Positions 45,753 to 53,357 of a stretch of 64,000 nucleotides of DNA are shown in pieces. The stretch is from Amaricoccus macauensis_A (lineage in GTDB: Bacteria > Pseudomonadota > Alphaproteobacteria > Rhodobacterales > Rhodobacteraceae), in the NCBI RefSeq assembly GCF_049800915.1, contig NZ_JBNAFY010000001.1:682001-746000 (forward strand). The letters are read 5' to 3'. The notes beneath the pieces are model-generated. The model had not been told where the DNA came from and ran no database searches. It was given only the letters and a program-made list of their open reading frames with translations. Both the position numbers and the translations under genes were made by a program. Each line of letters starts with the position of its first letter. The stretch's first letter is position 1.

Positions 45753-45797
45753 TATGGAATCGGTATGGTTTGCGTATGGAAACTGTATGGCAAATTG
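45753..45797 (+). repeat. array of four 11-bp-spaced TATGG repeats (plus orientation)
   Basis: TATGG recurs at 45753, 45764, 45775 and 45786, exactly 11 bp apart, followed by CAAATTGCC. One helical turn per unit puts every motif on the same DNA face, as in binding arrays for oligomerising proteins. A matching array in inverted orientation lies at 46969-47013. Confidence 0.75.
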
Positions 45798-45827
45798 CCA
45801 GATGCCGCTCCTGAACCCGCCGGAAGA

Positions 45828-46361
45828 TCACGCCCCGCCGCTGAGGACGTAGATCGCCAGCGCCCAGAACGGCAGGGCGGAGAAGAAGGCGAGATAGGCC
45901 CGGCGGACGTGGCGGTATTTGCTCCGGGCAATGCCTGAGGTGACGTAGCACTGCTCGGTGAGATCCTCGACGTAGGATGTCGGCGTGAGGCCGGAGACGA
46001 CGGCGCGAAACTCCTCGAGGCTGCGGTTCGAGACATCGCCGAAGAAGAGGATCGAGGTGCCGCTGTCCTTCCTCACGCGCGGCACGAGGGCCATCGCCAT
46101 GAAGAAATAGGTGAGGATAACCGGCACGGCGGAGAGCACGAGATAGAGGGCAGGGAGGCCCTCCACGCCCGAGCCGCGAAACATCGCGCCGAGTATCCCC
46201 GCCATGGCGGTGGTGGTGGGCACGAGCAGGGTGATCTTGGCGTCGGACGCCCGGATCGCCGCAAGCTGCCGCTCGAGATTTTCCTCCAGCAGCCGGGCGG
46301 TTTCGGCCGGGCTCAGGCTCTGATCCGCCATGCGGGTGATGTCGGGCGCAGCGTTCATCAC
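45828..46361 (-). CDS. PycTM-like membrane protein (Pycsar effector type)
   Basis: A 177-residue protein with the pattern of the Pycsar effector transmembrane family. An N-terminal amphipathic helix leads into IRASDAKITLLV (36-47); TM1 is at about 45-61 and TM2 at about 71-92; SILFFGDVSNRSLEEF is at 103-118. A helical segment with SGIARSKYRHVRRAY (142-156) precedes a last TM at about 157-174. Pycsar effectors damage the membrane when bound by cCMP/cUMP made by a paired cyclase. No cyclase gene is adjacent, so either a distant cyclase partners it or it has another role. Divergent from the 46543 gene. Confidence 0.7.
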   Translation of the reverse strand: MMNAAPDITRMADQSLSPAETARLLEENLERQLAAIRASDAKITLLVPTTTAMAGILGAMFRGSGVEGLPALYLVLSAVPVILTYFFMAMALVPRVRKDSGTSILFFGDVSNRSLEEFRAVVSGLTPTSYVEDLTEQCYVTSGIARSKYRHVRRAYLAFFSALPFWALAIYVLSGGA

Positions 46362-46542
46362 ATGGGTCCTGGAAATATCCTCCGAGGCGCGCAGAGCGGT
46401 ATTGAGCGCGCGATCCTCTGACTAAGGATGACGGGGGGCGGCGCTGTCAAGCGCGCGGATGGTCTGGGTGTGGGCAAACACACTTTGGGCGGTCCCGAGC
46501 TGGTGTAGGGCTATCGCATGGAGACATCAGAGGAATTTGAGC

Positions 46543-46917
46543 ATGACGGCGCTTTTTGATGCGTGGATGGCGGTCTTCCGGGCGCCGCTTTCGGGCAATG
46601 TGACCCAGGATATCGACCCGAGATTCTTCTCGCCGACGGTGAACGTCGATATCGCGGGCGATGGCCGGCTCGAGGGCCGGATCGTGCGCAATGTGGCGAG
46701 CTATGGCCGCCAGCTCGACACGGTTATCGACACCGTGCTGCGGCTGGCCGAGAAGACCGGGACGGACGCCGGTGAACTGGCGGGGCTCTCGGCGCGGATC
46801 GAGGCGGAGAAACTGGACCATCGCGCGACGCTCCGGGAGCGGGCCGAGGACGCGCTCACCGACCTCCTGCGAGACGATCCCGAGGCTTATCGGGAACTGG
46901 TGCGGGGGTTGAGGTAG
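46543..46917 (+). CDS. unrecognised 124-residue soluble protein
   Basis: A 124-residue protein starting MTALFDAWMAVFRAPLSG, with an AGAGGA ribosome site before the ATG. A beta-rich N-terminal half (DIDPRFFSPTVNVDIAGDG, GRIVRNVASYGRQLDTVID) leads to a charged, probably coiled C-terminal helix rich in Glu and Arg. No known domain. It is divergent from the PycTM-like gene, 181 bp apart, and both sit between the two facing 11-bp repeat arrays. Confidence 0.68.
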   Translation: MTALFDAWMAVFRAPLSGNVTQDIDPRFFSPTVNVDIAGDGRLEGRIVRNVASYGRQLDTVIDTVLRLAEKTGTDAGELAGLSARIEAEKLDHRATLRERAEDALTDLLRDDPEAYRELVRGLR

Positions 46918-46968
46918 GGGCGGCGCCGGTAATGGCTTCGGAACGGGATTATTTATTTTTTAACAGCA

Positions 46969-47013
46969 ACTTGGCCCATGCAGTTTCAATGCATATTCCA
47001 TACATATTTCATG
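46969..47013 (-). repeat. array of four 11-bp-spaced repeats (minus orientation)
   Basis: On the minus strand CATGA, TATGG, CATTG and CATGG start units exactly 11 bp apart (plus-strand coordinates 47009-47013, 46998-47002, 46987-46991, 46976-46980). The last two units share GAAACTG and YATGG with the array at 45753-45797, and both arrays are followed by a CAARTTGC tail. The two arrays point toward each other. Confidence 0.7.
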
Positions 47014-47115
47014 CATACGATTTGCGTGCTCGGGTGAGGAGTTAACGGAGCGGTTCAGTTCCAAGTATGGCGGGCCCCGGCGTACCTATAGCGTGGTGAT
47101 GCAAGTAGGCGCGTC

Positions 47116-47158
47116 GAGGATCGCGTGAGCGGGATGCCGGTGGCACGTGGCGCTGGTC
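47116..47158 (+). repeat. degenerate 43-bp repeat, copy 1
   Basis: Begins GAGGATCGCGTGAGCGGG. Shares most positions with copies at 47764-47806 and 48294-48336, all in the same orientation. Non-coding; looks like an old dispersed element within the accessory region. Confidence 0.5.
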
Positions 47159-47177
47159 CATGGGTCAACCCAGCGTT

Positions 47178-47612
47178 CTAACACCTCTTTCTACGTCTGA
47201 AAAAATCAAAGAACAGTCCGGTTACAGAGAATAACGATAATATATGCATTATATATACCGGCAGAAAAGAGGATAGACCACTTGATTCATGATCCCTGTA
47301 TATTAATAATATTGACGTTGGAAGGAAAAATACAAATATCACTAGAAAATATAGTAGGGTATTGTAGATTTCCGCTCTTTTTGAGCTTGGAAAAGCGAAT
47401 TCTTTCGAGCTGCTATTATTTATGATCAACGTATTCTGCATTCTGAAAAGCAAAAATGATCCCAAAAGTGCAACAAATACACAAAATATAACTATTAGAA
47501 TAGAAAACGTCTTATTTGCTATATAGGCAAAGGATAGGCAAATTGCCCAAGCTGAAACCATTTCTATCGCAATGATTTTACCCTTTCTATCTCTTATAGC
47601 CAAGATGAACAT
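47178..47612 (-). CDS. low-GC four-helix membrane protein of unknown function
   Basis: A 144-residue protein from the ATG at 47612, which lies 10 bp after GGGAGG; a TTG at 47669 would add 19 residues. Four hydrophobic segments are visible: IAIEMVSAWAICLSFAYIAN, FSILIVIFCVFVALLGSFLL, YNTLLYFLVIFVFFLPTSIL and a C-terminal YIMHILSLFSVTGLFFDFF. It ends FFRRRKRC. Codons are strongly A/T-rich, unlike all flanking core genes, a sign of recent acquisition. No family recognised. Confidence 0.65.
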   Translation of the reverse strand: MFILAIRDRKGKIIAIEMVSAWAICLSFAYIANKTFSILIVIFCVFVALLGSFLLFRMQNTLIINNSSSKEFAFPSSKRAEIYNTLLYFLVIFVFFLPTSILLIYRDHESSGLSSFLPVYIMHILSLFSVTGLFFDFFRRRKRC

Positions 47613-47763
47613 TGTAGGCTGCCCTCCCAGGATGAGCGCGCGTTGTTGTGCAGCGAGTATCAGATCCAATTGTTAATACTGATTTTTTCTGCGATTTGGG
47701 TTCAGCGCACGGATGTAGTCCACCAGATCAAAAAGGCGGGCCCACGGCCGAAGACGGCCTAGC

Positions 47764-47806
47764 GAGGAACGCGCCAGCGGGGTGCCAGTGGCACGCCGTG
47801 CGATCC
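47764..47806 (+). repeat. degenerate 43-bp repeat, copy 2
   Basis: GAGGAACGCGCCAGCGGGG... aligns over 43 bp with copies at 47116 and 48294; copy 1 and copy 2 both contain TGGCACG at the same offset. Confidence 0.5.
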
Positions 47807-48146
47807 GATCGACCAGAGCGCCATGCGCGGAGGTCGAGGGGGGTCAATCTTTCCCCAATGGTCAGGTGAGAGACGCGCGGGCGCATCATGGTGAATGCGT
47901 GTCTTTGGCACGACGCAAGCGCGAAAGCGCGCAGCCGTGTCACGCTGAAAGCGTGCTTGCTGCACGACACGGGTTGCGTGGCTCGATTTGCTACGGGTCA
48001 ATTCGAAAAAAAATAGAAGCGATGACTCTTCTTTCGGCGCGTCAGTTGCAAATTCACAACGCGGTTCGATCTACCGCGTGTAAGATTAAGTTGAGTGGAC
48101 TTGACTCCAAGAGAATTCGATTTCGCGGTTAATCAGAATGGGCTGG

Positions 48147-48256
48147 CTCAAGCGACGAGACGGCTGCCGCAAAAGGCGGCAGCATCAGGCCTGGCGATGG
48201 ATTTCACCTTTTTTGGGAAATATACTTCAAGAATATTTGGGGAGTTATTTCACGCG
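48147..48256 (+). repeat. 110-bp direct repeat, left copy
   Basis: Aligned without gaps to 49541-49650 (offset 1394 bp) with about 8 mismatches. It contains an 8-bp perfect hairpin GCTGCCGC-AAAAG-GCGGCAGC and ends TTATTTCACGCG. The two copies enclose the unrecognised gene at 48423-49466. Confidence 0.85.
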
Positions 48257-48293
48257 CGAGATTGAGGTAGCGTGGGGTATCGCCACATTTCCT

Positions 48294-48336
48294 GAGGATC
48301 GCGTCAGCGGGGCTCCGGGGGAGCGCCGCGTGCGCC
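48294..48336 (+). repeat. degenerate 43-bp repeat, copy 3
   Basis: GAGGATCGCGTCAGCGGGG... matches copies 1 and 2 over most positions; lies between the left 110-bp repeat and the unrecognised gene. Confidence 0.45.
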
Positions 48337-48422
48337 GGCGGTCTAAAATGCGGTAAAAGCGGGATCAAGAGTCCCAAACGGCTATTTGTGAGATAAGAAT
48401 CTTAACTGTCACGATGCTTAGC

Positions 48423-49466
48423 CTATTTCGTTGTTTGAATCTTTCTCAACCTCCAAAGCACTCTCATTGACGGGTCGAGGCTCCTTCTTGCATCATTGTA
48501 CTCCTCCCTTTCTATGAGAGCTGAAATCGAATTTTCTCCAAAGCTCGACGCGCCACTGAGGCTTGGAAATAACAGAAACGACAAAAGTGAAACTGACGCT
48601 CTACCTATGCACGCAACTTTCCTGATCGACCTCCGTTCCATGAGTTTTTTGTATTTTATTTCAAGCGCATGTATTCTAGGAAAAATCAGGTCCCTAATCA
48701 TTTCTTCAGTATCCATTCCGGGGTTCTTGTCGATGATTTCGCGCAATTCGCGCCTCAACTCGAATAGGACGTCTTCTTCGTCTTCAATTATTCTGTGGAG
48801 TAGATCAAAAGGAATGTCAGCTATGAACGGTATACATAAATCAAATAACCCAATCTCATCTTGTTTCTGAGCCTCGTATCTCTTGACTCCCAAATAATTT
48901 AGCTCACGTTCAAGCTTCCAAATGTCGGGACCATCAACGAGGCTACCTGTCTCTCTACTGCCGTCCTGGCCAACGTAAGCAAAAAGGTTTGCGCGAGATG
49001 GTCTTACAATCAATCTCCCAGACTCGAGGGCAGGCATTAGTTTCTCTATCAATTTAGTGTTAGCTTCACCTTTCCAATAGTAGAATCTTGGAGTGACTTC
49101 CAAGTTGTATCCAAGGAACAATTTTGCCTGTGCTTCCATCGGCATCGCAAACAGTGGATTTAGGTGACTGATCTTTCTATTTTCCTTATTGAATGCAAAT
49201 GGATAACTGGGCAGACCATAAGCAGGAAGCTCAATTGTAGAAAGGTCGTAATTCAGGCATAAAAATCTAGCGATATTTAAAAAGTCTCTGCTTGATATAG
49301 AATCTTCATTCCACGAATATTTAGCATCGTAGTCTGTTTTTAGACCCTGGAATGCTTCGATCGAGCTTTCAAACCTTGGAAATTGATCAATATATCTTTC
49401 GTGAATACCTTCTATCGTTGAGTCGCGTAGTAAGTTTCGAGCTATACCGGGCGGGGTCAGGTCCAT
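48423..49466 (-). CDS. unrecognised low-GC 347-residue protein inside a direct-repeat cassette
   Basis: A 347-residue protein from the ATG at 49466 (a GTG at 49478 would add four residues). No known domain, signal peptide or clear membrane segment, though residues about 288-305 (GRASVSLLSFLLFPSLSG) are mildly hydrophobic. The middle has aromatic-rich stretches (PYPFAF-like, FLGYNLEVTPRFYYWKGE). The C-terminal third is a charged helical region (DEEDVLFELRRELREIIDKN; LEIKYKKLMERRSIRK). Codons are A/T-rich unlike neighbours. It is the only gene between two 110-bp direct repeats, the layout of a transferred or duplicating cassette. Function unknown. Confidence 0.7.
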   Translation of the reverse strand: MDLTPPGIARNLLRDSTIEGIHERYIDQFPRFESSIEAFQGLKTDYDAKYSWNEDSISSRDFLNIARFLCLNYDLSTIELPAYGLPSYPFAFNKENRKISHLNPLFAMPMEAQAKLFLGYNLEVTPRFYYWKGEANTKLIEKLMPALESGRLIVRPSRANLFAYVGQDGSRETGSLVDGPDIWKLERELNYLGVKRYEAQKQDEIGLFDLCIPFIADIPFDLLHRIIEDEEDVLFELRRELREIIDKNPGMDTEEMIRDLIFPRIHALEIKYKKLMERRSIRKVACIGRASVSLLSFLLFPSLSGASSFGENSISALIEREEYNDARRSLDPSMRVLWRLRKIQTTK

Positions 49467-49540
49467 GTCAATACACACTAGAAATCATTATCTTTAAACC
49501 ATTATTCAGTTCGTTCACTTGTTGTAAAGGATCAAGCCAA

Positions 49541-49650
49541 CTGAAGCGACGAGAAGGCTGCCGCAAAAGGCGGCAGCATCAGGCCTGGCGGTGGATTTCA
49601 CCTTATTTGGAAAATATACTTCAAGACTATTTGGGGAATTATTTCACGTG
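49541..49650 (+). repeat. 110-bp direct repeat, right copy
   Basis: Matches 48147-48256 with about 8 substitutions and no gaps; the GCTGCCGC/GCGGCAGC hairpin is preserved. It lies just upstream of the minus-strand 347-residue gene, so it may carry its promoter or an RNA structure. Confidence 0.85.
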
Positions 49651-49675
49651 TCCATGCCGCACGATAAATTACTGC

Positions 49676-49815
49676 GCGGCACGCTGGAGTCTTGTTGGTT
49701 CGCATGCCGAAGAGCGCGAAACCGGTGCCCACTTTTTCGCGGCATGCTGGAGGCTTGATTTGTTCGCATGCCGAGGAGCGCAAAACCGGTACCCACTTTT
49801 GCGCGGCATGCTTAC
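49676..49815 (-). repeat. tandem REP-like palindromes downstream of lepA
   Basis: A 63-64-bp unit is present twice plus a partial third copy, starting at GCGGC at 49676, 49739 and 49803. Each unit holds nested inverted repeats: GCATGCC (49766) pairs with GGCATGC (49805), and inside it GCGCAAAA (49778) pairs with TTTTGCGC (49797). The core AAAAGTGGG-ACCGGTTTT resembles short palindromic elements common in alphaproteobacterial intergenic DNA. The hairpin closest to the lepA stop may also act as its terminator. Confidence 0.75.
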
Positions 49816-51615
49816 CTAATCATCCATCTTCAGCGCGTTGATGAAGGCTTCCTGCGGGATCTCGACGCGGCCGAACTGGCGCATCTTCTTCTTGCCCGCC
49901 TTCTGCTTGTCGAGCAGCTTGCGCTTTCGGCTCACGTCGCCGCCGTAGCACTTGGCCGTCACGTCCTTGCGGAGCGCGGAGATCGTCTCGCGGGCGATGA
50001 TCCGCCCGCCGATGGCCGCCTGGATCGGGATCTTGAAGAGATGCTGGGGGATGAGTTCCTTGAGCTTCTCGCACATGACCCGGCCGCGGGCCTCGGCGCG
50101 GGCGCGGTGCACCATGGTCGAAAGCGCGTCCACCGGTTCGTCGTTAACGAGGATCTGCATCTTCACCAGGTCGTCTTCCTGGTAGCCGATCACCTGGTAG
50201 TCGAAGGAGGCGTAGCCCTTGGTGACGGATTTCAATCGGTCGTAGAAGTCGAAGACCACCTCGTTCAGGGGCAGATCGTAGACCACCATGGCGCGGGTGC
50301 CGGCGTAGGTGAGGTCGAGCTGGATGCCGCGGCGGTCCTGGCAGAGCTTGAGCACGTCGCCGAGGAATTCGTCGGGCACGAGGATGGTCGCCTTGATGCG
50401 CGGCTCCTCGATATGGTCGATCTTGACCATCTCGGGCATGTCGGCGGGGTTGTGCAGCTCCATCATCGAGCCGTCGTTGAGAAAGATCTTGTAGATGACC
50501 GAGGGCGCGGTGGTGATGAGGTCGAGATCGTATTCGCGCTCGAGCCGGTCGCGGATCACCTCGAGGTGCAGGAGGCCGAGGAAACCGCAGCGGAAGCCGA
50601 AGCCGAGGGCAGCGGAGGTCTCCATTTCGGAGGAGAAGCTGGCGTCATTGAGCTGGAGCTTCTCGATGGCGTCGCGCATGTCCTCGAAGTCGGCGGCGTC
50701 GATCGGGAAGAGACCACAGAACACCACCGGCTGGGCGGGTTTGAAGCCGGGCAGGGCCTTTTCGCAGCCCTTCTTCTCGGTGGTGATGGTGTCGCCCACG
50801 CGGGTGTCGCGGACCTGCTTGATCGAGGCGGTGAGAAAGCCGAGCTCGCCCGGATAGAGCGCGTCCACGGGCAGCATGCCGGGGCGGAAATGGCCGACGC
50901 GGTCGACGGGGTAGGTGGCGCCGGTCTGCATCATCTTGATCTTGTCGCCCTTCTTCAGCACGCCGTCGAAGATGCGCACGAGGACGACCACGCCGAGGTA
51001 GGCGTCATACCAGCTGTCGACGAGCATGGCCTTGAGCGGTGCGTCCGTCTCGCCGGAGGGGGCGGGCAGGCGGGTGACGATGGCTTCCAGCACGTCGGGG
51101 ATGCCGAGGCCGGTCTTGGCGGAGATCTCGACCGCCTCGGAGGCGTCGATGCCGATCACGTCCTCGATCTGCTCCTTGACCCGGTCGGGTTCGGCGGCGG
51201 GCAGGTCGATCTTGTTGAGGACGGGCACGATCTCGTGGTCGGCGTCGATGGCCTGGTAGACATTGGCCAGCGTCTGCGCCTCGACGCCCTGGCTGGCATC
51301 GACCACCAGCAGCGAACCCTCGACCGCGCGCATGGAGCGGGAGACCTCGTAGGCGAAGTCGACGTGGCCCGGCGTGTCGATGAGATTGAGGATGTAGGTG
51401 AGCCCGTCCTTGGCGGTATATTCGATGCGGACGGTCTGGGCCTTGATGGTGATGCCGCGCTCGCGCTCGATGTCCATCGTGTCGAGGAGCTGCGCCTTCA
51501 TTTCGCGCTCCGACACCGTGTTGGTGGACTGGATGAGCCGGTCGGCCAGGGTGGATTTCCCGTGGTCGATATGGGCGACGATGGAGAAGTTTCGGATGCG
51601 CGAGATATCGGTCAT
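49816..51615 (-). CDS. lepA: elongation factor 4 (LepA), ribosome back-translocase GTPase
   Basis: A 599-residue translational GTPase. G1 AHIDHGKSTLADRL (about 14-27), G3 DTPGHVDF, G4 NKIDLP, then domains II, III and V and the LepA-specific C-terminal domain with KRKLLDKQKAGKKKMRQ. Length is standard. It stands alone on the minus strand and marks the core edge of the accessory interval between upp and lepA. Confidence 0.97.
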   Translation of the reverse strand: MTDISRIRNFSIVAHIDHGKSTLADRLIQSTNTVSEREMKAQLLDTMDIERERGITIKAQTVRIEYTAKDGLTYILNLIDTPGHVDFAYEVSRSMRAVEGSLLVVDASQGVEAQTLANVYQAIDADHEIVPVLNKIDLPAAEPDRVKEQIEDVIGIDASEAVEISAKTGLGIPDVLEAIVTRLPAPSGETDAPLKAMLVDSWYDAYLGVVVLVRIFDGVLKKGDKIKMMQTGATYPVDRVGHFRPGMLPVDALYPGELGFLTASIKQVRDTRVGDTITTEKKGCEKALPGFKPAQPVVFCGLFPIDAADFEDMRDAIEKLQLNDASFSSEMETSAALGFGFRCGFLGLLHLEVIRDRLEREYDLDLITTAPSVIYKIFLNDGSMMELHNPADMPEMVKIDHIEEPRIKATILVPDEFLGDVLKLCQDRRGIQLDLTYAGTRAMVVYDLPLNEVVFDFYDRLKSVTKGYASFDYQVIGYQEDDLVKMQILVNDEPVDALSTMVHRARAEARGRVMCEKLKELIPQHLFKIPIQAAIGGRIIARETISALRKDVTAKCYGGDVSRKRKLLDKQKAGKKKMRQFGRVEIPQEAFINALKMDD

Positions 51616-51677
51616 TCGCGCGATATCGCCGGGTTTTTGGGGGCGGTCAAGTGGCCTTGGAGGCCGCGCGCATCCTC

Positions 51678-53357
51678 TCAGGGATCCTGCGCGGTCTCCA
51701 CGAGGCTGCGAAGGCGGTTTGGATCGACCGCATTGGGGTTCGTTGGTGCCGGTGCGCTGGCCGCGGGCGGCTGCGCAGGTTGCTGCACGGTCGGGACCGG
51801 ATTGCTCACGGGCTGGGTCGGTTGCGGCGTCTGGCCGGTGTTGGAAGAGGCGCGCGCCGTGCCCGAGAGCCAGACCTCGATGTGTCCGTTTGTGGCGAGC
51901 GTGTCGAGGAAGGTGAAGTCGCGCACGTAGGGGCCTTCGGGGAACAGGCCACGCAGGGCCGAACCGATGGCGTTGGCGTGATCGACATCGCCGCCGAAGA
52001 AATAGCGCACATTGCTCGAGCTGACGCTGAGATTGATGCGGCTGACCGATTGCACGGAGTAGCCCACGGCTTCGAGCGCCGCGGAGGTGGCGTCGATCCG
52101 ATCCTGGGCCACGGTCACGGGGGCGTGGATGTAGACCCGGATCGCGGAGGTGGGCAGGACGGTGGTGTCGGCCTCTTCGGTTTCCTCCGCAGCGGGCGCT
52201 TCCGGTTCGGCGGCGGTTTCCGTTTCCTCGACAGGTTGCGCCGGCGGCTGCGGCGGCTCGATGGCGACGGGTGCGGAGGGGAGCGTGTCGGACGTGGGCG
52301 CATCGGGCGAGGCGAAATCCGTCGGCTGCTCGGGCCGGGCGGCGGCAAGTTCGGTCGTTTCGGCCGGAAGGTTGCGGGGCTCGGCAATCGCATCCCCCGG
52401 CGCAACCGGTGCATCGGGCAGATCGAGACGTGCGAGCGTTTCCGGTTCCGGTGCGTTCAGCTCCTCAGCCGAATCGGAGATGTTGCCGCTTGCGGGCGAC
52501 AGCGGTTCGGCCTCCGCGACCTCCTCCGGGGCTGCGGTTTCGCCGGTCGCGGTTTCCTCGGGGGCTGGCAGCTGGGCCGGGTCCTGGCCGGGAAGCAGGG
52601 TGTAGGCGTAGATCCCGCCGAGGAGGGCCAGCACGACAAGAACCGCGATGGCCACGGCCTTGTTCTGATCCCAGCGGGATCGGGACCGGGAGCGGCCCCG
52701 CGAGGGGGGCGTGGGAACATGGGTCGCCGCCCGCGCCGAATGTCCGGGATCGGCACCGGGAAAGGCGGGGCCGGCGGGCGCGCGCAGGACGGGGCCTGGA
52801 TCGCCATGCTCGATCCGGGACGGTTTTTCGAACGGCAAATCGACGTCGTGCTCGGGGGCGTGATCCGGTTCGGCTGGTCGCGGCGGCATTTCCGCCCGGC
52901 TTGTTTCGGTCCGGCGTGTTTCGGTTCGACTTGTTTCGGTTCGGCGGGGCTCCGGTGTTTCGGAACGGGGCGCTTCCCGTGCCGATATGCTGCCAGCTCC
53001 CTGCGAGCGGGCCATCCGGTTCACTTTCGTCAGCCGGTCGGCAAGATCCTCACGGGCCGCGACGACGGACGCAGGACGGGCGGGATGATCCTCGCGCGGG
53101 CGCGCGGCATCGCCATGGGGGGACTCGACCGGGCGACCGGCTTCATCGGTCACGCGCTGGGTGGTGGGGTCGAAGCCGATGATCCGCGCGCCGCCGGTCT
53201 TTCCCTCACCGGATTCGGCGGCCTGCTTGGCCTTGCGTTCGGCTATCGCTCTTTCCCGGCGTTTCCGGGCATCGGCCACACGCCTTTCCCACTCCTGCGG
53301 GTCGAGGATCCGGTCGGGGGAAGACCTGCCGGAATCATGTGCCTGATCTTTTGTCAT
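51678..53357 (-). CDS. proline/glutamate-rich single-pass membrane protein with C-terminal LytR_C-like domain
   Basis: A 559-residue protein. A cytoplasmic N-terminal part (about 1-235) is rich in charged residues and has a short repeat of RTETSRTETRRTETSR type at about 139-155. One TM helix lies at about 239-257 (AVAIAVLVVLALLGGIYAY). A long Pro/Ala/Glu-rich periplasmic linker follows (about 260-405), then a globular C-terminal domain near 410-500 (IRVYIHAPVTVAQDRIDA, FFGGDVDHANAIGSAL, IEVWLSG) and a Pro/Gln tail. The layout suggests an envelope-spanning scaffold. No catalytic motif. Encoded between hisE and lepA on the minus strand. Confidence 0.82.
   Translation of the reverse strand: MTKDQAHDSGRSSPDRILDPQEWERRVADARKRRERAIAERKAKQAAESGEGKTGGARIIGFDPTTQRVTDEAGRPVESPHGDAARPREDHPARPASVVAAREDLADRLTKVNRMARSQGAGSISAREAPRSETPEPRRTETSRTETRRTETSRAEMPPRPAEPDHAPEHDVDLPFEKPSRIEHGDPGPVLRAPAGPAFPGADPGHSARAATHVPTPPSRGRSRSRSRWDQNKAVAIAVLVVLALLGGIYAYTLLPGQDPAQLPAPEETATGETAAPEEVAEAEPLSPASGNISDSAEELNAPEPETLARLDLPDAPVAPGDAIAEPRNLPAETTELAAARPEQPTDFASPDAPTSDTLPSAPVAIEPPQPPAQPVEETETAAEPEAPAAEETEEADTTVLPTSAIRVYIHAPVTVAQDRIDATSAALEAVGYSVQSVSRINLSVSSSNVRYFFGGDVDHANAIGSALRGLFPEGPYVRDFTFLDTLATNGHIEVWLSGTARASSNTGQTPQPTQPVSNPVPTVQQPAQPPAASAPAPTNPNAVDPNRLRSLVETAQDP

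Larger units (their letters stand above)
47613..48422. other. 810-bp non-coding accessory stretch with degenerate repeats
   Basis: No convincing gene. It holds two of the 43-bp repeats, a pair of diverged copies of a GCGTG...GCACGAC unit (about 47895 and 47950), and the first 110-bp direct repeat with its GCTGCCGC/GCGGCAGC hairpin. The patchwork of repeats and mixed GC suggests repeated insertions and decay. Confidence 0.55.

Noticed and set aside
47782..48132. A 116-codon plus-strand frame in the accessory patch
   Set aside because: Runs across degenerate repeats, has no family similarity I can see and no ribosome site.
47116..48336. CRISPR array
   Set aside because: The three repeats are diverged and irregularly spaced, with no cas genes.
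49768..51930. A 720-codon open frame on the plus strand
   Set aside because: It lies opposite lepA and reads as the complement of conserved LepA codons; no domain or ribosome site.
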